A stretch of DNA of 60,134 nucleotides from Acidobacteria bacterium UBA7540 (GTDB lineage Bacteria; Acidobacteriota; Terriglobia; UBA7540), in assembly GCA_002478145.1 (NCBI GenBank), contig DLMI01000092.1, forward strand, positions 1 through 60,134. Reading direction: 5' to 3'. The notes under the pieces are model-generated. The model was given only the letters and a program-made list of their open reading frames with translations. It searched no databases and was not told where the DNA came from. Each line of letters starts with the position of its first letter. Within the stretch, counting starts at the first letter, position 1. Positions 24,561 through 35,500 of this stretch are shown one piece after another. The position numbers and the translations under genes were made by a program.

Positions 24561-24587
24561 AGGGCGCCCCGGTACATGGGGCGCCCT
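24561..24587 (-). terminator. Rho-independent terminator of the TonB-receptor gene
   Basis: Ten-base perfect stem agggcgcccc/ggggcgccct with a 7-nt loop. Read on the minus strand it is followed by TTTTCTTT, and it lies 22 nt after the receptor stop codon. Confidence 0.85.
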
Positions 24588-24609
24588 TGTTGGTTGTGCT
24601 TTGGTCTGT

Positions 24610-27600
24610 CTAGAACAACAGCCTCAAAGCAAATTGGATCTGACGTGAATCCTGACCTGGGAAGCGTGTTGCTCCAATGTCCCCAAAGTTCACATTATTG
24701 TAGGTAGTCGAGCCTGGGACTGCGGTTACGCCATTTCCGCTTAACCCCGGAGGCATGAACGTGGGGTGGTTGAGTATATTGAAGAATTCACTCCGGAATT
24801 GGAGGCGGTATCTCTCGGTCAACTGGAATTCCTTGAACAGGGAGAAGTCGATCCGAGTTATGCCTGGGCCGGAAACCTGGGTAGGTGCCCCGCCCAACAA
24901 GGCCATACTACCCGTTGGGACCGGGACGCAACCCGAAGGGGTGCTCGTCCCAGGCTGGCAGGGCTGGACGAAGGCGGCCTCGTTCAGGAATGCGCTAGTT
25001 CCGTTGCGTGAAGTAAAGGGGTCGGTCATACTTCCGTGCCGGTTGACCCCCGGAATGATGAACGCATTGCACCCTAAACCGGCAGCGGTTCCGTCCGGGC
25101 AGCCAATCGTGATAGGTTGACCGCCCTCCACGGTAGCGTTCCAATTCATGGACCAGCCGCCGATGATCTGTTTCTCCGCTCCCCTGGCGTCCGTAGCGAA
25201 ATGTTTCCCCGGACCGAAGGGAAACTCGTATATACCGCTGAAGTGAAAGGTGTTTCGAATATCGAAGTTGGCGTCCCGGTAATCACCCTGAATGCCGAAT
25301 CCGTTCATGGTGGGGGCTCGATATCCTTCCCCGACCCCTCCATTGAGGAGGTCTCCGGCATCACTCCGGGCCCTTGCAAACGTATATGTCGCCAGAAAGG
25401 TCAAACCGCTCGAATAGCGCTTTTCGAACGAGGTCTGGAGACCGTTGTAGTAACTGGATCCTTCCGTGGCAGCGTAGCTGGATCCTTGCGCGAAGTCTGG
25501 GTATTGAAGGTAATTTGTCACGCTGGTGGATGGCGCCAGGAGTTGGTTCACGTTATTCGAGCTAGGAAACACCTCGATGTGGTGAGTGTTGTTCCCCACG
25601 TACGCCATCGTTATCGTGGTGTCGCGCGCCAATTCATACTGGAATGTCATGTTCCAACCCTGCGTGTAGGGCGTAAGGTAGTTGTACTGGATGCCCCGCA
25701 TGGTCATACCCGACGCGCCAACCAAGCTCGAGGTGAGAGGGTTACAACTAAAACCAGCCTCAAAGGGCATGAAATTGGCGCAGGCGGTTCCGGCGTAGGT
25801 CGTATACCTTACGTCGTTAATCGGCGTTACGTCGTTGGCTTGGCCGGGGGTAAAGCCGAACTGGAAAGGATAGTTCTCACCGATGTTGGGGGAATAGCCG
25901 CGGTTTTCAAACCCGTCGTAGAACATGCCGTATCCCCCGCGCACAACCAACTTCGGTGACCATTGGTAGGCGAATCCAATACGCGGCCCAAAATTGTTCC
26001 TTTGCGAGTTCCCCAAGCCGCGTTTGCGAGAATATACGACGTCAATGTTGTCCTTGGCCGTCAGTTGTAGGAAGCTCGAAGACAGGACGTCGCTCTCCCG
26101 CTGAACGGGAATCAGAAACTGGGCAGCGGCGCCATTTATACCTGGAATGAAGTTGGCCTGGGCGCCGAAGCGTTCAAACGTCTGGCCGAAGTAGTCCCAA
26201 CGAAGTCCCAGGTTCAGGGTCAGCTTGCTACTCACTTTAAAGTCGTCTTCGAAGAAAGATCCCCAATAATTCTTTCCGTCATCGGTTCTGGCTATATTGG
26301 AGATATCGGCGCTGTTCGCTCCGCCGTCATAGGGGACTGCGTAAGCGTCGCTGGCTGGCAGGGAAGTTGGGCCGGGCGTCAAGAGAAACATTGCTATACC
26401 GGTAGAGTAGCTTTGCCCTTCTGGAACCCTGGTGTAAGACCCATCGTAATTCCACTGGCCGTGCGAGAAGGGTGGCTGAAGGGTAGAGTACCTGACGCGC
26501 TGGTATTCTATGCCCATCTTGAAGGTGTGCTTGCCGTAAGTCTTAGTGAAGTTGTCCGTTACCTGGGTTGTTTCACTCACCTCTTTCGAAGGCAAGAAGT
26601 TGTTGCTCCCCAGGGTATTCAGGCCGTTGATTCCGAACGCGGGGATGCCGCCGTTGCTCTCGCCCTGGGGTATGTCCGCGATTCCATACTTGGCCGGAAG
26701 TCCATTTTGGGCGGAGACGGGCCCCACGCGGGAAGTACCGAGGCGGCTGTATCCGAGCCGCGCCTCGTTTACACTGGTGGGTGAAAACGTGTGCGTCCAA
26801 CTGGCAACCGGCGCAACGGAATTCGCGGTCTGAACGCCCTGCTGGAAAGCCCCGCCATCGGCGACTCCCCCGAAGGGACCCGGAATGTACTGAGGATCGT
26901 CAACATAGCTAAACCGCGCGAATATCTGGTCCTTGTCACCCTTGTTGAAGTCCATCCGCACGTCAAACGCGTTGCGGTGTTCGTCCCCCACGGGTGAGTC
27001 TGCGTAGTTGCTGGAGAGGGCCGTATTGGTCGGCGAAGGGTAAAGGTTCAGGAGCGCGACCGCGTTTTTATCAATCCGACCGGCGGGAAGTTGGTTGAGT
27101 AGGCCCGCCCAGGAGGCGCCGGTAAAGCTGGTGACGCCCGTCAAGGTCTGCACTGCGCCAAAAATGGGATCGCGGGTGTAACAGGTCGGCACACCGGCCG
27201 AGAGCGCGCAACCGGAAGGCCCGACGATGCCTGAAACAGGATCCGTTACACCAGTGACGACCCCTCGGGTGGTCTGGGGATCAAAAACGGTTCCTACCGG
27301 GAACACCCGGCCGAGGACATCGGATTGAGTTCCTGACTGGTCGGTAATAATCTCCGACAAATCGGTGTAAGGGCCGTTGCCGCCGCCGCTGCGCTCAAGC
27401 GCGGTCGGGACGCTGGACGTGAAAACTGTCCCCTGTAGCTTGCGCAGGCCTTCGTAGTCGCCGAAGAAGAACACCTTGTTCTTAATGAGCGGACCACCGA
27501 AGGTGGCGCCGAACTGGTTCTGCCGATATTCACCCTTATGGATACTACCGGCGTCTTCAAACCAGTCCGCAGCGTCGAATAAATCGTTGCGGACATATTC

Positions 27601-28395
27601 CCAAGCGGTGCCGTGGAAGCTGTTCGTCCCGGATTTGATCGTGGCGTTCAGGATCGCTCCGCCGGCGCGGCCAAACTGCGCGCTGTAATCCGAGGTCTGC
27701 ACCTTGAACTCCTGAATGGCATCCAGGGGTGGAAGAGTCACGAAATTGGTGCCGTTTAGAAAGTCTACGGTGTTCGAATTGTTGTCAATCCCATCCAGCA
27801 AGTAGTTGTTTTGAGCGGGTCGCAGGCCGTTGGCCGAGAAGGCGCCCGATTGGGCATTGCCTCGAGTGTCGGCTTCCGGCGTGTTGACCCCTGCCGCCAG
27901 TTGCGCCAGGAAGGTGAAATTCCTTCCGTTTAATGGCAAGTTGTTTACGTCGCGTGAATCGACCACTTGACCGACCGAGGCGTTTTGGGTCTGTAGGGCC
28001 GGAGGCGCGCCGGTGACCTCAATCGTTTGAGTAACTGCGCCCGGCTTCAGCACCAAGTCAACCACGCGTTGCTGTTGAATATCCAGCGTGATGTGGGTTT
28101 GAACAGCCTTGGCGAAACCCGGGGCTTCGGCGCTCACCTCGTAAACGCCGATCTTGACCGGCGAAAAAATGTAGCTGCCGTCACCGCCGGCAGTCAAGGT
28201 AATGGTAAGGTTGGTCCCTTCATTCGTCAGGTCTACCTTGGCGCCGGGGATCACGGCGCCGGATTGGTCCCTAATGGTCCCCTGAATCGACCCCGTGTCC
28301 GCCTGGGCATGAAGGGTCGCGCTCGTCAGAAAGAAGACGGCAGGGACTACCAAGGCCAGAAAGAGCATGCGCAGGAAAAAACCGCGTCTTTCCAT
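24610..28395 (-). CDS. TonB-dependent receptor-like outer membrane protein (Oar/CarboxypepD type)
   Basis: 1,261 residues, start after GGAGG at 8 nt. Residues 1-31 are a signal peptide (TLHAQA). Residues 35-118 are a carboxypeptidase-regulatory domain (GSIQGTIRDQSGAVIPGAKVDL). A plug domain follows with VTGAPPALQTQNASVGQVVD, LPLNGRNFT and NNYLLDGIDNN, then FGRAGGAILNATIKSGTNSFHG, and a long beta-barrel ending in the aromatic strand IQFALRLLF, as needed for outer membrane insertion. This group is greatly expanded in Acidobacteriota and is thought to import glycans or other large ligands. A LacI-family gene is divergent, so sugar-responsive control is plausible. Monocistronic with its own terminator. 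Confidence 0.93.
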   Translation of the reverse strand: MERRGFFLRMLFLALVVPAVFFLTSATLHAQADTGSIQGTIRDQSGAVIPGAKVDLTNEGTNLTITLTAGGDGSYIFSPVKIGVYEVSAEAPGFAKAVQTHITLDIQQQRVVDLVLKPGAVTQTIEVTGAPPALQTQNASVGQVVDSRDVNNLPLNGRNFTFLAQLAAGVNTPEADTRGNAQSGAFSANGLRPAQNNYLLDGIDNNSNTVDFLNGTNFVTLPPLDAIQEFKVQTSDYSAQFGRAGGAILNATIKSGTNSFHGTAWEYVRNDLFDAADWFEDAGSIHKGEYRQNQFGATFGGPLIKNKVFFFGDYEGLRKLQGTVFTSSVPTALERSGGGNGPYTDLSEIITDQSGTQSDVLGRVFPVGTVFDPQTTRGVVTGVTDPVSGIVGPSGCALSAGVPTCYTRDPIFGAVQTLTGVTSFTGASWAGLLNQLPAGRIDKNAVALLNLYPSPTNTALSSNYADSPVGDEHRNAFDVRMDFNKGDKDQIFARFSYVDDPQYIPGPFGGVADGGAFQQGVQTANSVAPVASWTHTFSPTSVNEARLGYSRLGTSRVGPVSAQNGLPAKYGIADIPQGESNGGIPAFGINGLNTLGSNNFLPSKEVSETTQVTDNFTKTYGKHTFKMGIEYQRVRYSTLQPPFSHGQWNYDGSYTRVPEGQSYSTGIAMFLLTPGPTSLPASDAYAVPYDGGANSADISNIARTDDGKNYWGSFFEDDFKVSSKLTLNLGLRWDYFGQTFERFGAQANFIPGINGAAAQFLIPVQRESDVLSSSFLQLTAKDNIDVVYSRKRGLGNSQRNNFGPRIGFAYQWSPKLVVRGGYGMFYDGFENRGYSPNIGENYPFQFGFTPGQANDVTPINDVRYTTYAGTACANFMPFEAGFSCNPLTSSLVGASGMTMRGIQYNYLTPYTQGWNMTFQYELARDTTITMAYVGNNTHHIEVFPSSNNVNQLLAPSTSVTNYLQYPDFAQGSSYAATEGSSYYNGLQTSFEKRYSSGLTFLATYTFARARSDAGDLLNGGVGEGYRAPTMNGFGIQGDYRDANFDIRNTFHFSGIYEFPFGPGKHFATDARGAEKQIIGGWSMNWNATVEGGQPITIGCPDGTAAGLGCNAFIIPGVNRHGSMTDPFTSRNGTSAFLNEAAFVQPCQPGTSTPSGCVPVPTGSMALLGGAPTQVSGPGITRIDFSLFKEFQLTERYRLQFRSEFFNILNHPTFMPPGLSGNGVTAVPGSTTYNNVNFGDIGATRFPGQDSRQIQFALRLLF

Positions 28396-28773
28396 TGTCT
28401 AATCCTCCTGTCCTCCGTCGCACGGCAATGCGGCTGGAGAGTCACGAAATAGTGATGAAATGAATTTCGGCCAGCTTGGCCCGGGAATGACGCTTCGCTC
28501 CCGACAGTCTCCCCTCGGACCTCTGCTGACACATAGCACCCGAACCGAAACGTGAACCGTGGGGCGGTTTTCATCCAGGGGTTCCTGAATGCGTTTGCAC
28601 CCGCTCTTCTACTCGATTCTTACGCGTCTTCGACCCGACGAAAGATACAACAGCAGCTTAAGCGGTTAACGTTGTACCACCTGCCCAACAGGCTTGTCAA
28701 GCTTTTTTTTGGCTTATTATTACTTTTTTTCTTGGCCATCTATTGTCAAAGAAGAAGAGTGGTAGTATTTTAT
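28396..28773. other. Divergent intergenic region, receptor and LacI regulator
   Basis: About 380 bp with no gene. It contains a T-rich stretch near 28707-28735 (ttttttttggcttattattactttttttc) of low GC compared with the surroundings, consistent with promoter DNA. No unambiguous -35/-10 pair was assigned. Confidence 0.5.
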
Positions 28774-28788
28774 GGTGACGTAGTCACC
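28774..28788. promoter_or_regulatory. Candidate operator palindrome upstream of LacI-type gene
   Basis: GGTGAC-GTA-GTCACC is a perfect palindrome with a 3-nt centre, 28 nt before the regulator start. Its place between divergent genes suggests an operator, but LacI operators usually have a CG centre, so the link is tentative. Confidence 0.4.
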
Positions 28789-28816
28789 GTTCTCTGTAGA
28801 GGTCTTGACTTTGCCC

Positions 28817-29875
28817 ATGGCTCTAACCATCCGGGATGTGGCCCGCGAGGCCAAAGTATCCACGGCCACCGTGTCTCATGCCCTCAACAAAACGGGCCAA
28901 GTAAGCCGAGAAACGCGGCGCCAAGTCCTCTCGGTGGTGCGCCGCCTCGGTTACTTCCCCAACGCTCACGCGCGCAACCTGGCTTGGCGAACCAGCCGCA
29001 CGCTCGGCGTGATCGTCTCCGACATCGAGAACCCTTTTTTCCCGGAGGTCATCAAGAGCTTCGAGACTCGCGCCCGGCAACTCGGCTACGAAGTCATCCT
29101 GAGCGATACGAACTATGACCCCAGCCTGATGCGGCGCGCGACCGAAAAGATGCTCGAGCACCACGTCCGCGGCGTGGCGGTGATGACTTCTGAGGCCAAC
29201 CTGCCGTTGATCCACGAAATCGCCCGGCGCCGGATCGCCGTCACTTTTCTGGACCTGGGACCGGTGCAGAAATACGTCAGTAATATCCGCATCGATTATT
29301 TTTCGGGCATTCAGCAAGTCGTCGAGCACCTGTTTCAGCTTGGCCATCGGCGAATGACCTTCGCCGGCGAACGACCCGGTTTGAAGTCGAACATCGCGCG
29401 CCGCGAAGCCTTTGTCGAGTGCATGAAAGCTCTGGGCTTGGATCCCGGCCCCCTGCTGAAAGGCGACCTGCGCTTTGAAGGCGGCGTGGCGGCGGCATTG
29501 ACCATCCTGAAGCTGAGGCCCCGGCCCACCGCCGTCCTGGCCGTCAATGATCTGACTGCTGTGGGGCTGATCAAAGGCTTCACCCAAGCTGGCCTCCGCG
29601 TGCCGGGAGATATTTCCGTGACGGGCTTCGACAACACTCACCTGGCGGAGTACATCACTCCCTCCATCACCACCGTGGACATTCACCGCGACTGGGTAGG
29701 GCGAATGGCCGCCGATGCCCTCCACGAATTGTCCACCGCCGACGAGCCCCAGGGCAAGGAATACTTGATTCCAGCGGAGTTGATCGTCAAAGCCTCGACG
29801 GGTCCTGCCCCTTCCGTATCATGCTGCGAGGAGGATCTTGCCCAGGTCGCCACGAGCCTTCCGCTGACCGCGTGA
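28817..29875 (+). CDS. LacI-family transcriptional regulator
   Basis: 352 residues from ATG 28817; a TTG four codons upstream is in frame. The N-terminal helix-turn-helix and hinge are clear: LTIRDVAREAKVSTATVSHALN, then RLGYFPNAHARNLA. The remainder is the periplasmic-binding-protein-like sensor with GVIVSDIENPFFPEVIK, GVAVMTSE, GHRRMTFAGER, FVNDLTAVGLIKG-type (AVNDLTAVG) and TGFDNTHLAEYITPSITTV motifs. Effector unknown, likely a sugar or nucleoside. Divergent from the TonB-dependent receptor gene, which is a likely target. Confidence 0.93.
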   Translation: MALTIRDVAREAKVSTATVSHALNKTGQVSRETRRQVLSVVRRLGYFPNAHARNLAWRTSRTLGVIVSDIENPFFPEVIKSFETRARQLGYEVILSDTNYDPSLMRRATEKMLEHHVRGVAVMTSEANLPLIHEIARRRIAVTFLDLGPVQKYVSNIRIDYFSGIQQVVEHLFQLGHRRMTFAGERPGLKSNIARREAFVECMKALGLDPGPLLKGDLRFEGGVAAALTILKLRPRPTAVLAVNDLTAVGLIKGFTQAGLRVPGDISVTGFDNTHLAEYITPSITTVDIHRDWVGRMAADALHELSTADEPQGKEYLIPAELIVKASTGPAPSVSCCEEDLAQVATSLPLTA

Positions 29876-29897
29876 ACCCCCTCCAGCCGGAACCAAT

Positions 29898-29965
29898 TGG
29901 CGATTGAAAGGCGCTCGTCTGGCTGTTCTTGTCAATCGTCAATCTTCAATCGACAATCGTCAATT
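29898..29965. repeat. Heptanucleotide tandem array
   Basis: gtcaatc/ttcaatc/gacaatc units at period 7 between the LacI gene and the convergent TPR gene. Confidence 0.8.
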
Positions 29966-32534
29966 AAGGGGACTGATCGGCGAGGGCCAAGGCGATTTCG
30001 AGGAATTGTTGCCGAGCTTGCGGCGTCAGCTCACGAACCCTCCCGCCACTAGAACTCTCCGACGCTGCGGCGGACAGGGCTTGCTCGATCCGTTGGACAT
30101 CGAGCGCCCCGCGCGCGCCGCTCTGCCTAAACCGCTCCAAAGTTTCCCGCGCCTTGTCGATTTGCCCGGTCTGGTAATAGAGCACTCCGAGCGCCGAATA
30201 ACTTCCCGGCCACCCCGGCAGCAGGTCCACCGATTCTTTCAGATGCCGCTCGGCTTTCTCGATGTCCCCTTCCATTACCGACACGACCCCCGCGCCCCAG
30301 AGGAGCTCACCAGAGCCTGGAGTCCGCTCGAGCCCCCGTTGCAGTGTCTCTCTCGCGCCCGACGTGTTACCCGAGCGCAGATAGACCAGAGCCAGGGAGA
30401 GATAGGCTTGGTCCTGATCGGGGTTTGCGGCTATTTGCTGGTCCAACAGCTTTACCGCCGCGTCGTACTGGCCGAGGTGGGCAAGGATGTCAGCAAGCAG
30501 GGCCAAATAACTTGTTTCCTTTTGCCCTTGAGGTGAGACGCGTTGCGCTGCAGTTAGGGCGTCCGCATAACTCCGCTTCCGGAAACAGGCATCGGCGAGG
30601 TCGTACCACGCGTCGTCCGAATTCGGATTGGATTGGAGAGCTTGCTGAAAACGCGCGATGGCCTCCGGATACAGGTGGTAACGGGCCAGCAGCACTCCGA
30701 CTCCCACCGTGGTGCGAAAATCACCCTGGCTCAACTGGTCGAGCTGAGCGATAGCTTGTTTGGCGTGTTCGACCCTCCCCAGTTTCAAATACGCTTCGGC
30801 AAGAAAATAAAAGTTCTGCGGCTGACCGGAATGGATTTTCACCTCCTGTTCCAACTGCTCGACGTCAGACTGAGTCCGCTGCTGGGGAGTAAGGTCAGCC
30901 CGCTGATCCAGATAAGCGAAAATGTCTTGGAAGGGAGAGGGTAGGGGATTGGGGTCTCGGGAAAGGGTTTGGAAGATTTTCAGATCCCTTCCCGCCGCTT
31001 CCGTCTGGTGGAGAGCCCGCTCGGCCGCCTGGAGCCTGTAGTAGACCGGCGCAGCGTGAGGTTGCAATCGGGCGCACTTGCGCAACAGGGCTAACGCTTC
31101 CTCAAACTTCTTCTCGTGCATCTTCAAGTCGGCCAATTCCAGCAGGGCCTCGGCGTAGTTCGGATCGACGTCGAGGGCTTGTTTGAGCCATTTCTCCCCC
31201 AGGTCGTACTGCCCTTGCCGGCCCGCGATGTAGCCCAGGTTGTACAGGCACGACACGTCGTGAGGATCAGCCTTCAGTCCCTGCTCCAGGTATTTCACCG
31301 CCTCGTCAAACCGTCCCTGGTGGCGGTAACAAAGAGCCATAAAAGCGTACGACCGAGCGGAAGGGTCAACCTGGATGAGCGTCTGGAATGTGTCTTTGGC
31401 GTTATCGACTTTCCCCGCCATGAAGTAACATTCACCGAGCGCCGCGAGCAGCTTCGAGCGGTTGGGAACAACCTTTAGTCCTTCCTCCAGCAACGGAATG
31501 GCATCTTCATAGAACGACTGCTTCATGCTGAGGCGCGCCATGAGGAAGATCACATCGGTATCCCTCGGAGCAAGCTTGTGCGCTTTGACCAGCAGCTCGA
31601 GGGCATCGAGGTCTTTGCCCTCGTCCGAGTATGTCTGCGCAATTAGATAAAGTGTCTCAACGGAATTCGGGGAGAGCTTCAGAGCTCGACCCAGAACTTC
31701 CAGGGCCTTCTCATTATCCCCCCTTTTTACGTAGGCATGGCCGAGGTTGTAAAGGATCTCAAACGTGTCGGGCTGGAGCGAGTTCGCGATCTCGAACTCA
31801 TGGCTGGCGGCGCTGTACTGCCGTTGTTTGGCCAGGATCACCCCGAGCGTGAAGTGCGCGCGAACGTCGTTCTTAGCCTGCTCCGAGAGCGACCGCGCCA
31901 GTTCGAGTCCCTTCTCCTTCTGGCCGGCGCCCAAGTACGCCTGGGTCAGGTTGAAGAGAACCTCCGGGCCTTGTGGCTGCACTCGGCTGAAGTAAGTGAT
32001 AGCGCCTCGCGGGTCGTTCCGGGCCAGCAGTAGCAGCCCAAGGTTGTAGTTCGCGTCGCGGTTGGCCGGGTCGTAGCGCAGCGTGGTGCGGAACTCCCGT
32101 TCCGCCAAGTCGTTCTTCTGCTGAATGACGTAACTGTTGCCCAGATTGTTGTGAGTCTCCGGCGAGCGAGGGTTGCCCTTCAGAGCCTGCTGGAAGGCTG
32201 CGCCCGCTCCGGCAAAATCCTTTTGCCCTCCCAGCGCGATGCCGAGCAGATTGAGACCCTGCAGGCTCTGGGGAGCCAGCTTGAGGCCCGCGCGGATTTC
32301 CGCCTCCGCCTCTTTAGGGCGGTGCTGAGCCAGTAGGTCTCGTCCGGCAGCGAAGTGCGCGTCGGCAGCGGTCAGCGGCTTTTTTGCGACGGGAGAGCGG
32401 GGCGCTGTCTGGGCGTGGATCAAACCCAGCGGAAGCGGCAGTCCCGCCACGAGCAGCGCTAGATGCAGAACCAGCTTCGCTCGTGGCAAGCGGGCAGCGC
32501 TCTCGGCGGGCTTGTCCAATCTTCCTCGCGGCAT
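29964..32534 (-). CDS. Large exported TPR protein
   Basis: 856 residues from ATG 32534, six bases after GGAGG; a second ATG is adjacent at 32537. Residues about 20-42 form a signal peptide (LALLVAGLPLPLGLIHAQ). The rest is around 22 TPR units in two blocks separated near residues 540-580 by a Pro/Gln-rich linker (RDPNPLPSPFQDIFAYLDQ). Starts 44 nt after the stop of the FG-GAP/UnbV-redoxin-TPR gene on the same strand, so co-transcribed. The pair may act together on the cell surface; no enzymatic domain is present. Confidence 0.88.
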   Translation of the reverse strand: MPRGRLDKPAESAARLPRAKLVLHLALLVAGLPLPLGLIHAQTAPRSPVAKKPLTAADAHFAAGRDLLAQHRPKEAEAEIRAGLKLAPQSLQGLNLLGIALGGQKDFAGAGAAFQQALKGNPRSPETHNNLGNSYVIQQKNDLAEREFRTTLRYDPANRDANYNLGLLLLARNDPRGAITYFSRVQPQGPEVLFNLTQAYLGAGQKEKGLELARSLSEQAKNDVRAHFTLGVILAKQRQYSAASHEFEIANSLQPDTFEILYNLGHAYVKRGDNEKALEVLGRALKLSPNSVETLYLIAQTYSDEGKDLDALELLVKAHKLAPRDTDVIFLMARLSMKQSFYEDAIPLLEEGLKVVPNRSKLLAALGECYFMAGKVDNAKDTFQTLIQVDPSARSYAFMALCYRHQGRFDEAVKYLEQGLKADPHDVSCLYNLGYIAGRQGQYDLGEKWLKQALDVDPNYAEALLELADLKMHEKKFEEALALLRKCARLQPHAAPVYYRLQAAERALHQTEAAGRDLKIFQTLSRDPNPLPSPFQDIFAYLDQRADLTPQQRTQSDVEQLEQEVKIHSGQPQNFYFLAEAYLKLGRVEHAKQAIAQLDQLSQGDFRTTVGVGVLLARYHLYPEAIARFQQALQSNPNSDDAWYDLADACFRKRSYADALTAAQRVSPQGQKETSYLALLADILAHLGQYDAAVKLLDQQIAANPDQDQAYLSLALVYLRSGNTSGARETLQRGLERTPGSGELLWGAGVVSVMEGDIEKAERHLKESVDLLPGWPGSYSALGVLYYQTGQIDKARETLERFRQSGARGALDVQRIEQALSAAASESSSGGRVRELTPQARQQFLEIALALADQSP

Positions 32535-32577
32535 CATGCGCCTCCTGCTGAGTGTAACTCCGCCTTGGCCAGGGAAT

Positions 32578-35500
32578 CTACTGGCCCACCTGTTCAAGCA
32601 TGCTCCTTGCCGCGGCGTGCTCGGGATGCCGGGCGAGCCACTCGCGCAAAATCTCGCGGGCTCGAGTCTTCTCTCCCTGCGTGATGTAAAGCCGCGCCAG
32701 GTTCAGGTAGGGCTGATCAAAATCGGCCGCCACCCGAATGGCTCTCTGGAACTCCTCTTGGGCCTCAGCCGTCCGTCCCTGGTGCAAAAAGAGCACACCG
32801 AGATTGTTGAGCGCCTCCGGGTAGTCCGGGCGAAGCTGAAGGGCCTGCTGCCAATACTTGAGCGCCCGGTCCGTATCGTTCAGTTGCGCGTAGAGCATCC
32901 CGACACCGTAATTCATCTCCGGGTCGTCCGGGGCCAGGGCGACAGCGCGTTCTAGAGCCCGCTTCGCCTCGCTGAAGCGCTGCTCGCGGCGGTAGACGTT
33001 TCCCAGGTTGAATAAAGCGAGGGCGTAATCGGGGCGCTGGCGGATCGCCTCCTGAAAATAACGGATGGCCTCAGGGGTCTCGCCGGCCTGCGCCGCGAGC
33101 AATCCGAGATTGTTGAGCGCGTCGGGATACTCGTGGCGCAACTCCAGCGCGCGCTGAAGATGGCGGCGCGCTTCCTCAGGCTTCCCTTGCTTTAGATAGA
33201 GCGTCCCCAGATTGTAATGCGCTTCGGCGTAATTGGGGTCGGTTTCGAGCGCCAGGGTGAATTCCCGAATTGCCTGGTCGTAGTATCCTGCCTGCGAAAA
33301 GGCCGCGCCGTAGGTGAACACATTGCGCCGGAACTCGCCCAGGTAGAGCTTCCCGGGGAACGGCAGCGTTAACCTTACTCTGTCTTCGGGAGTGTGCGGA
33401 ATGCGATGACAGTCCGCGTTCAAGCGCTCGGCATCGACGGGTCCTTGATACACCTTCACAATATACCCCTTGGGGTCGATAAGAAACGTCGTGGGCAAGC
33501 CGAGATTACGCCGCCGGTCAAACATGAAGTGGTAAACAAGATTGTAGATCCCGGTCACGTCATCGCTGGTCAGCAAAACAGGCAGCCGCAGGGAATTCCC
33601 GTGGACGAAAGCACGAACCTGCGCCGCCTCTTCCGGCTTGTCGAGATTGATGGCCAGCACCTCGAGAATCCCCGGCCTCCTCAGCGCCGGCGAACGGTCA
33701 AGAGCTCTCAGAGTTTCGACGCTGGGCGGGCTCCAGATAGCCCAAAAGTTCAGAGCAACTGCCTTGCCTCTCAGCGCCGACAGAAGATGGCTCTTCCCTG
33801 TGACGTCCGGCAGTTCGAAATCCGGGGCCAGGATGGGGTCCATCAGCCAGGTTTCACAGGCGGCGGGCGGTGGCACGGCCGCCGGGGGATCGGGAATCAC
33901 AGATAAAGGTTGATGGGGATGGAACGCCTTCGCCTGGAATCCCTCCGCGCCTTCTTCGATCTCGATGCGGTGATTCGCAGGCAGACCTTCAAAGTGTTGC
34001 ACGTTGCCGCTGGGCCAGCGAATCTCGGCGCTTGCGGAAACGGCCTTGCCTATTCCGAAAAAAATCTCCTTGGTGTGTTGCGAGGGGAAGCCGGTGCCGG
34101 CTTGCAGGATCTTCATCTGTCGCCCCTCCGCAGTCTGGAGGATGACTGCCGCGCCGACCGCGTCGCGGTTGCTCTTGGCGCCGCGCAGTCGGAGGGCCAA
34201 AACGTTGCCAAGACCGGTTGCTTCGCATCGTAGGATGCGTAATTGGGGTCCCGTTCGATTTTTCAGGGCGATCTCCAGCCGCCCGTCATGATCGAAATCA
34301 GCGAGGGCGAAGGCCCGGCTGTCATCCGGCAAATCCAGGCCGACCGCGCCGGAGATGTTGGAGAAAGTGCCGTCGCCGTTGTTGAAGAAGAAAACGTTGC
34401 GTTGATAGCCTGCCCAGGTTCCGTCGGAGCGGATCAATTCGTTGATGGCGTTCCAGCCGAGTTCGTAGGGGAGCGTGGGATGAGCGTCCGCCGGAGAGCG
34501 CGAAACCACCTGTTGCCAGAAGAAGCTTTCCAGGTCATCGCGACTGGGACCGGAAATCATGCCGTTGGCGATGTAAAGGTGCGAGCGTCCATCGTGGCCG
34601 AAATCCCAGGCGTGGCAGGACCATGACCAGCCCGCCTTCTCGACTCCCGCCACGGCGCTGCGATCCTCGAAGCGGCCGTTGCCGAGGTTGCGGAAAAGGG
34701 AATTTCCTTTGGCGTGGTGACGGAACAGCGCCCGCACATCCGCCGGCATTTGTTCCGGAAAATTCATCTGCGCCGTCAAGCGCATGCCGGAGGCTTCCCA
34801 CATGTCCGAAACGTAGAGGTCGAGGTTCTGGTCGTTGTCGTAATCGAACCAGCAGGAACTCATTCCAGGTCCAACGTCCACAACCCCCGCTTCCTCGGCG
34901 ATATCCGTGAACGTCCCGTCTCGGTTGTTGTGATAAAGATTCTTCCGCCCGAAGTCGTTCACTACGTACAGGTCCGGCCATCCATCCTGGTCGAAGTCGC
35001 ACCAGGTGCAGTCGAAGCTGAAGCGGTCGTTGTTCTGATTGAGGCCTGTCACCGCCGTGACATCCTGGAAGCTCGCGTCGCCCTCGTTGTGGAAGAGGAA
35101 GTTGGGCGGGCCGTTTCGCGCGTCGTAATACGGGACCGGAAAGTGGTACTGCTCGAGTCCCTTGTAGTAACTGTACAAGCAGAAGTAGATATCCAGGCGG
35201 CCATCGCGATCGTAATCGCCAAAGGCCGCGCCGGTGAAGGTTCCCTGTGGGGGTCGCGCAAACCGAAACGCCCCGGGCTTCAGCGCAAATCTGCCGTTCC
35301 CCTGATTGAGGAAGAGCAGAGGGCCGTTGGCGGTAACGACGACCAAGTCCTGGTGACCGTTGTTGTTGACGTCCGCGAAGAGAGCGCAAGGGGTGTTGTC
35401 CAGGACGCCCACGCCGGCCGCTTCCGTCACGTCCTCGAAAGTTCCATCGCCACGGTTGTGGTAAAGCCGGTTGGGAAGTCCCGAGGGCTGGCAGATGTAG

